Assembly (NCBI GenBank): GCA_947494645.1
Contig: CANLVO010000001.1
Span: forward strand, 1,054,001 to 1,118,000
Source: an uncultured Litoreibacter sp.
GTDB lineage: Bacteria; Pseudomonadota; Alphaproteobacteria; Rhodobacterales; Rhodobacteraceae
Direction: 5' to 3'
Length of the DNA: 64,000 nt
Part shown: piece by piece, positions 59,439 through 64,000 of the stretch
Layout of the letters: every line of letters begins with the position of its first letter
How positions within the stretch are numbered: the stretch's first letter is position 1
Translations under genes and position numbers: made by a program
The notes under the pieces: model-generated
Databases searched by the model: none
What the model saw: the letters and a program-made list of their open reading frames with translations, nothing else
What the model was told of the DNA's origin: nothing

Positions 59439-60787
59439 GCGGTGTCGAGCTGGCGCTGACCGCCTTTGGGCTGATGCTGGGCGCGATTTTCCTGCGGGTC
59501 CCTATCGGGGCCGCGATGTTCATCACCGGGTTCATCGGCACGTGGATCGTGCTGGGCCGCCCAACGGCAGTGATGAGCCAGATGAAGACGCTGACCTATG
59601 ACACGTTTTCCAGCTATTCCCTGACGATCATTCCGCTGTTCTTGCTGATGGGTCAGTTTGCCACCAAGTCTGGCATGAGCGCGGCCTTGTTCAACGCGGC
59701 GTCAGATTGGCTTGGGCATCGTAAGGGCGGGGTGGCTATGGCCGCCGTCGGGGCTTGCGCGGGGTTCGGGGCCGTCTGCGGCTCGTCTTTGGCAACGGCG
59801 TCGACCATGGGGCAGGTGGCTTTGCCCGAGATGCGCAAGCGGGGCTATTCAGATGCGTTGAGCACCGGCGTTCTGGCGGCGGGGGGCACGCTCGGTATTT
59901 TGATCCCGCCCTCAGTAATCTTGGTGATCTACGCCATCCTGACGGAGCAGAACATCGTCAAAATGTTCCTGGCCGCGTTGATCCCGGGCATACTGGCAGC
60001 GCTGGGCTACATGCTGACCGTTGCGATATATGTGCGCGTCAAGCCGGGCTCGGGCCCCGTTGCGGAGCGCAAGCCGCTCGGGGTGCGGTTCAGAACGTTG
60101 TTTCAGATTTGGCCGGTGGTCGTCATTTTCGGGTTGGTCATGGGCGGCATAGCAGGGGACTGGAACTGGTTCCGGCCGGGTGTGCAGGCGTTGTTTACTC
60201 CCACCGAAGGGGCTGCTGTGGGCGCTGTCGCGACCGGGTTATATGGCGTGCTGACGGGCGGGTTGAATTGGCGGAGTTTTCTGGACTCGATTGTGGAAGC
60301 CGCGCAGGCCTCAGCGATGATATTCTTCATTCTGTTTGGCGCGCAGGTCTTTAACTCGTTTCTGGCCTTCACTCAGGCGCCGCAGGTTATGGCTGACTGG
60401 GTGACCGGGCAGGGCTTCGCGCCGATGACGGTGCTGATCGCCATGCTGGTGTGCTATCTGGTCTTTGGCTGCGTCATGGATTCGCTTTCGATGATCCTGC
60501 TGACCATCCCTATTTTCTTCCCGATCATCGAAGTGCTCGATTTTGGCCTGACCATGGAACAGACCGCGATCTGGTTCGGCATTTTGACCTTGATCGTGGT
60601 GGAGGTCGGATTGATCACGCCGCCGGTGGGTATGAACCTGTTCATAATCAACCAGGTCGCGCGGAATGTGCCGATTGGGCAGACCTACCGCGGGGTTCTG
60701 CCTTTCGTAGCCTCGGATTTGATCCGGGTGGTGATCCTCGTGAGCTTCCCGGCGATCACGTTGTGGCTTGTAGGGGCGATGTTCTGA
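59435..60787 (+). CDS. dctM: TRAP transporter large permease (DctM)
   Basis: A 450-residue membrane protein with about twelve segments, the ion-coupled channel of the TRAP system. Typical stretches are FLLMGQFATKSGMSAALFNA, GAVCGSSLATASTMGQVALP and GGTLGILIPPSVILVIYA, with LFGAQVFNSFLAFTQAPQVM later. It ends at 60787, 30 bp before the tRNA-Leu gene on the other strand. Confidence 0.95.
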   Translation: MSGVELALTAFGLMLGAIFLRVPIGAAMFITGFIGTWIVLGRPTAVMSQMKTLTYDTFSSYSLTIIPLFLLMGQFATKSGMSAALFNAASDWLGHRKGGVAMAAVGACAGFGAVCGSSLATASTMGQVALPEMRKRGYSDALSTGVLAAGGTLGILIPPSVILVIYAILTEQNIVKMFLAALIPGILAALGYMLTVAIYVRVKPGSGPVAERKPLGVRFRTLFQIWPVVVIFGLVMGGIAGDWNWFRPGVQALFTPTEGAAVGAVATGLYGVLTGGLNWRSFLDSIVEAAQASAMIFFILFGAQVFNSFLAFTQAPQVMADWVTGQGFAPMTVLIAMLVCYLVFGCVMDSLSMILLTIPIFFPIIEVLDFGLTMEQTAIWFGILTLIVVEVGLITPPVGMNLFIINQVARNVPIGQTYRGVLPFVASDLIRVVILVSFPAITLWLVGAMF

Positions 60788-60817
60788 CAGGCGTCATGAA
60801 CGAATTTAACTGAGAGG

Positions 60818-60901
60818 TGGTACCCGAGGCCGGACTTGAACCGGCACGCCTTGCGGCAGCAGATTTTGAATCTGCCATGTCTACCATTCCATCACTCGGG
60901 C
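60818..60901 (-). tRNA. tRNA-Leu (CAA anticodon)
   Basis: The minus-strand cloverleaf has acceptor GCCCGAG/CTCGGGT (a G-T pair at the end), discriminator A and an encoded CCA at 60818-60820. The anticodon stem GCAGA/TCTGC encloses TTCAAAA, so the anticodon is CAA, reading TTG. A long variable arm (TGCCGCAAGGCG region) and GGTTCAAGTCC T-arm fit a class II leucine tRNA. Confidence 0.95.
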
Positions 60902-61798
60902 GACGGTTTTCTTTTACCCATTGGGGGAGTGCACACAACCCCTCGAATAACGCAAATCGGCAGGTTCGGAACTTTCTGCCTTGATCTAGAAAGGGGGCGG
61001 TCGCTTAGATCTTGTAGATCGGGTCGGTGTTAGCTGTTGTTCTCGTAGTCGAAACAATTACCTGAGATTTGCACGGCTGTCGCCAATATAGAACCAAAGG
61101 AGGGAATCACAGGAGGGTTTTGCTTACCTCCATTGAGCGGCTTGCCCACAGATTTGCACCGGCTTTAGCAACAATAAACGTGTTCATTTTGGATTGTTCT
61201 GCTCGTGCGGTCCTGGGGGGAAATTTTTTTGACGGCTGTATCTTGCCGATCAGAGGCTGTCAGCTGTTTCTTGCCTCACGCGCCTGTGAACGACAAATTT
61301 GGAAAGCGAAACGATCTCGCTTACGAAAACAATAGAGATAAAATCGAATAAAATTTGAAGTTTAGGTGCGCTGCGCCGTAAACAATTGCCGCCTCGCGCG
61401 GTTTGCGCACGATGCTGGGTTGGGGTTTTTGTCGCGTCTCACAGAGCGCGTGTGGTCCGGGTTCGTGATCTGCAATTGCGGCATTTTTCGGTCACGCAGA
61501 CACCTTTCGGCCATTTTTCGCTTTGTTTGGGGCTGCCCATTCGGTAGCCAAGTAGCACACCTGCTGGAGGTGAAAATTGAGGCCACGGGGGCGGCCGCAC
61601 AAAGACGCATCTGAGGGGATGTGAGACGGGTTTGTGCGAATGTCTGTGTCTTGTTGCGTAAAGTGACCAGGCGGATTGCCCACGCTGTGACCGGATTTCC
61701 GGTCCCCCACCTCACAATCTGGACGCAACTTTGAGCGACCGCTGCATTGGCCCCAAGGGACAGCTCCTCAGTTAACCAAACAAGTGAGGATGGTTTCT
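60902..61798. other. Long intergenic region without a supported gene
   Basis: About 900 bp between tRNA-Leu and the small membrane gene. Short frames exist on both strands (for example 61362-61715 minus) but none shows a recognisable domain, good start or consistent codon pattern. It contains a perfect GACCGG-ATTT-CCGGTC hairpin (61689-61704), AT-rich stretches near 61330, and a TCCTCA...TGAGGA repeat before the next gene. It may hold the promoter region of the RTX gene. Confidence 0.55.
61765..61790 (+). repeat. Inverted repeat covering the ribosome site of the small membrane gene
   Basis: TCCTCA (61765-61770) and TGAGGA (61785-61790) are perfect inverted arms. The second contains the GAGG ribosome site for the ATG at 61799, so a hairpin could mask it in mRNA. 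Confidence 0.45.
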
Positions 61799-61942
61799 AT
61801 GTCTAGTGTTGTAGCGAGTGTTCTGTTGGACGGCCTGTTGTATGGGGCCTTGTTGGCGTTTGGCTTGGCTTGTTTGGCCTTGTATCGTAACGAGTTGACT
61901 TCCGTCCCCGCCGCCAAAGCGTGCGGAGCGGATCGCAAGTAA
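61799..61942 (+). CDS. Small single-span membrane protein before the RTX/Hint gene
   Basis: A 47-residue protein beginning MSSVVASVLLDGLLYGALLA, with one hydrophobic segment of about 22 residues (LLYGALLAFGLACLALY) and a polar tail ending KACGADRK. ATG 61799 follows GAGG at 9 bp; ATG 61790 is in frame but too close to that site. The RTX/Hint gene starts 5 bp after its stop, so it is probably coupled to it. Function is unknown. Confidence 0.6.
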   Translation: MSSVVASVLLDGLLYGALLAFGLACLALYRNELTSVPAAKACGADRK

Positions 61943-61947
61943 GGCAA

Positions 61948-64000
61948 ATGACCACTTTTACCAATATTAACCTGATCTATCTCGGGGCGTTCGAAAGCAC
62001 GGATGTCAACGAGAGCGATTTCAACGCTGAACGCGCCGGCCTGTTGTCGGGGCAAAGCGTTGATGCGTCGCAGCTGCAAATCCTCGCGGTAACGACCCGG
62101 GACGCGCAAGCTGATGGTGCCATCTCCGATAATGATCGGTTCGGCACCTCGGATAGGTTCAGCTACGAGTTGAACGGCACTCAGGTGACGGCGACTAGCG
62201 ACGCCGCGATGAGTTTCGACGCCCGTGTCACCCTGAGCGATGGGTCGGTGCTTGAAGTTGAAGTATTGGTTGTGCAGGCCACAAATGGCGATGTGTTTGT
62301 TTCTGATCTGCTCAACGCCGGCACTTTGGACAATCTGGAAATTTCCGCGGTTGAACTGGTTGCCCCCACGGGCACGAATTTTAGCGGTTGGTTTTCTAAT
62401 CAGAGCGTGGACGGATCAAGCATCGCGCCGCTGGCGACCGGTGACGGCATTGTCGAAGGCAGCAACGCCGCCGATACGATTGATGCCGCCTATATTGGCG
62501 ACCCGGAAGGCGACTTGATTGATGCCGATGATCAAATTTTGCCCGGCGAGGGTATGGACGACGATATCGTCGAAGCGCTTGGCGGGGATGATATCATTCG
62601 ATCTGGTGCGGGCGATGATGAAGTGTTTGCCGGATCAGGAGATGACACTGTCGATGCGGGCGTCGGAGACGATGTCATTTACGGCGACAGCAATTTTGAG
62701 GGCGGTGCTCGTGAAAGCCTGAACTGGTCTGACAATGCCGGACAGATCGGCACCGGCTTCACGCAAAACACTGGCTCAGTGGATGTAACCTTCGAGACGC
62801 TTGGACAAGATGCAGGTGTCGTCACAGAATTCGAGGGCGACCCACAGAATATCGCTGATATTGACGCGGGTAGCGAGACAGTCAACGCCACAAGTTCGCT
62901 CTATTCCGTCACAAACGGCAATGCCAACGATGCCTCTTATGCGATTGGTTTTTCGCAAGGTGTGGAGGATGTGTCCTTTCGGATCAACGATATTGACGGC
63001 GACGGCGTGGTCACCATCCGGGCCTTTGATTCATCCGGAAACCCGATTGCGGTGACGCTGGTTGCTGGCGACGCGATTGTGCTGAGCGATGACGATGGCG
63101 TTCCGGGCGATGATACGGCCGACAGTCAAGGCGGCTATGCGCCTGATACGTCGGCGCAATACTCCTTGCTGGTCACCATCCCGGGGCCTGTTGCTCGAAT
63201 TGAGCTATTCCATACTCAAGACGGGCCCAACAATAGCGGCATCAACGTCACCGACGTGTTTTTCACGGCGCCGAATGCTCTGGATGAGGGCGCTGATGGC
63301 GATGACCGCTTGTCGGGCGGCGCGGGTGACGACCTGATCTTTGGTGAAGGTGGCGACGATACCTTAATCGGCGGGCAGGGCGCGGACACGCAAAGTGGCG
63401 GCGCGGATGCTGACACGTTCGTCGTCACCTCGGCTGAGAATGCAGATGGAGACACTATCGACGGCGGTGCCGCCGGAGATGACAATGATACGCTGGACCT
63501 GACCGGCAGCGGACCGTTCCGCATTGTAAATCAAGTAAACGACGCAGATGGCAATTCGACCTCAGGCACGATCGAATTCCTGGACGCGGACACACGTGAC
63601 GTAATCAGTACCCTCGACTACTCGGAGATAGAAAATATCGTGCCCTGTTTTACCCCTGGAACATCCATCGCCACCCCCCGCGGAGAAATGCTGGTCGAAG
63701 ACTTGCAAGTCGGGGACAAGGTCATCACCCGTGATAACGGCATCCAAGAAATCAGATGGATCGGCGCAAAGCGCATGGAGGGTCGCACCCTTCAGGCCAA
63801 CCCGCACCTGCAACCAGTTCTGATTCAACGCGGCGCATTGGGCCACGGCTTGCCGGAGCGCGATATGTTGGTCAGCCCGAACCACCGAATGCTGGTCAAC
63901 ACCGACCGCGTGGCACTGTATTTTGAGGAGAACGAGGTGCTGGTCTCGGCCAAGCATCTGGTGAACCCGAAGGAGGGTGTGCAAAACATCAACTCGATGG
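61948..64000 (+). CDS. RTX/Hint-domain secreted protein, C-terminus beyond the window
   Basis: An open frame of 684 codons that runs off the right edge. It has no classical signal peptide. Two blocks of RTX nonapeptide-type repeats occur, at about residues 211-235 (GGDDIIRSGAGDDEVFAGSG) and 450-485 (GGAGDDLIFGEGGDDTLIGG), with a beta-rich Asp/Gly-rich part between them. A Hint_2 domain begins at Cys566 (PCFTPGTSIATPRGEM) and includes LGHGLPERDMLVSPNHRML. RTX repeats bind calcium and mark type I secretion. The start ATG 61948 has AAGG upstream. The domain order suggests a secreted surface protein with self-cleavage; the function is unknown. Confidence 0.85.
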   Translation, partial: MTTFTNINLIYLGAFESTDVNESDFNAERAGLLSGQSVDASQLQILAVTTRDAQADGAISDNDRFGTSDRFSYELNGTQVTATSDAAMSFDARVTLSDGSVLEVEVLVVQATNGDVFVSDLLNAGTLDNLEISAVELVAPTGTNFSGWFSNQSVDGSSIAPLATGDGIVEGSNAADTIDAAYIGDPEGDLIDADDQILPGEGMDDDIVEALGGDDIIRSGAGDDEVFAGSGDDTVDAGVGDDVIYGDSNFEGGARESLNWSDNAGQIGTGFTQNTGSVDVTFETLGQDAGVVTEFEGDPQNIADIDAGSETVNATSSLYSVTNGNANDASYAIGFSQGVEDVSFRINDIDGDGVVTIRAFDSSGNPIAVTLVAGDAIVLSDDDGVPGDDTADSQGGYAPDTSAQYSLLVTIPGPVARIELFHTQDGPNNSGINVTDVFFTAPNALDEGADGDDRLSGGAGDDLIFGEGGDDTLIGGQGADTQSGGADADTFVVTSAENADGDTIDGGAAGDDNDTLDLTGSGPFRIVNQVNDADGNSTSGTIEFLDADTRDVISTLDYSEIENIVPCFTPGTSIATPRGEMLVEDLQVGDKVITRDNGIQEIRWIGAKRMEGRTLQANPHLQPVLIQRGALGHGLPERDMLVSPNHRMLVNTDRVALYFEENEVLVSAKHLVNPKEGVQNINSM

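Noticed and set aside
61362-61715. 117-residue minus-strand frame in the intergenic region
   Set aside because: No ribosome site, no recognisable motif and an odd composition; a plus-strand frame overlaps it with no better support.

Overview
The window reads as a chromosome segment of a Rhodobacterales (Roseobacter-group) alphaproteobacterium. The evidence is the adjacent sciP-ctrA pair, the N-terminally extended ribosomal protein S9, the DUF6477 and DUF6456 proteins, TRAP transporters, a dihydroxypropanesulfonate (DHPS) catabolic cluster, and secreted proteins with C-terminal Hint domains. Genes are tightly packed. Many co-directional neighbours overlap by ATGA or GTGA, and five convergent pairs share a 4-bp overlap of their stop codons. 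I see no prophage, CRISPR array, transposase or rRNA operon. One tRNA gene is present, tRNA-Leu(CAA).

Layout. 0-6 kb: a minus-strand run of corC-like transporter, nucleoside hydrolase and selO (cut by the window edge), a metallophosphoesterase, and a small membrane protein / exported protein / xerD operon. 6.1-7.8 kb: aroK-aroB. 7.8-14.3 kb: a LacI regulator with a palindromic operator, divergent from hpsN-hpsO-hpsP-comD-comE-slcD. These genes are predicted to oxidise DHPS to sulfolactate, sulfopyruvate and then sulfoacetaldehyde. 14.3-18.2 kb: rplM-rpsI, a thioesterase, an enoyl-CoA hydratase, a lytic transglycosylase and ssb. 18.2-26.2 kb: a spermidine/putrescine-type ABC transporter without a binding protein, facing a minus-strand run of EamA, P-loop ATPase, metA, lipoprotein hydrolase, ppk2 and tetR. 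26-41 kb: FadL-type porin, EamA, an apparent pseudo-metallopeptidase, guaA, an MttB-family methyltransferase, lipA, hpt, a MmgE/PrpD protein, two c-type cytochromes and mnmA. 41.3-47.1 kb: sciP, ctrA, ligA, recG and a 40-residue membrane protein behind a LexA-like operator. 47.3-53.9 kb: SufU-like scaffold, hisI, gluQ, a methyltransferase, trmFO and gyrA. 54-61 kb: a Hint-domain protein, dsbB, a YqaA protein, a YpfJ metallopeptidase, a TRAP transporter and tRNA-Leu. 61.8-64 kb: a small membrane protein and an RTX/Hint secreted protein that runs off the right edge.

The most striking observation is in ctrA. The receiver domain appears to have an in-frame 15-bp deletion that removes the phospho-acceptor Asp51 and the hydrophobic strand before it, while the rest of the protein looks intact. 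Other observations to check are the 40-residue membrane protein behind phased GTTC repeats (a possible SOS-induced division inhibitor), a YpfJ paralogue whose HExxH glutamate is replaced by valine, a Hint protein with three diverged repeats, and the DHPS pathway, which stops at sulfoacetaldehyde within the window.
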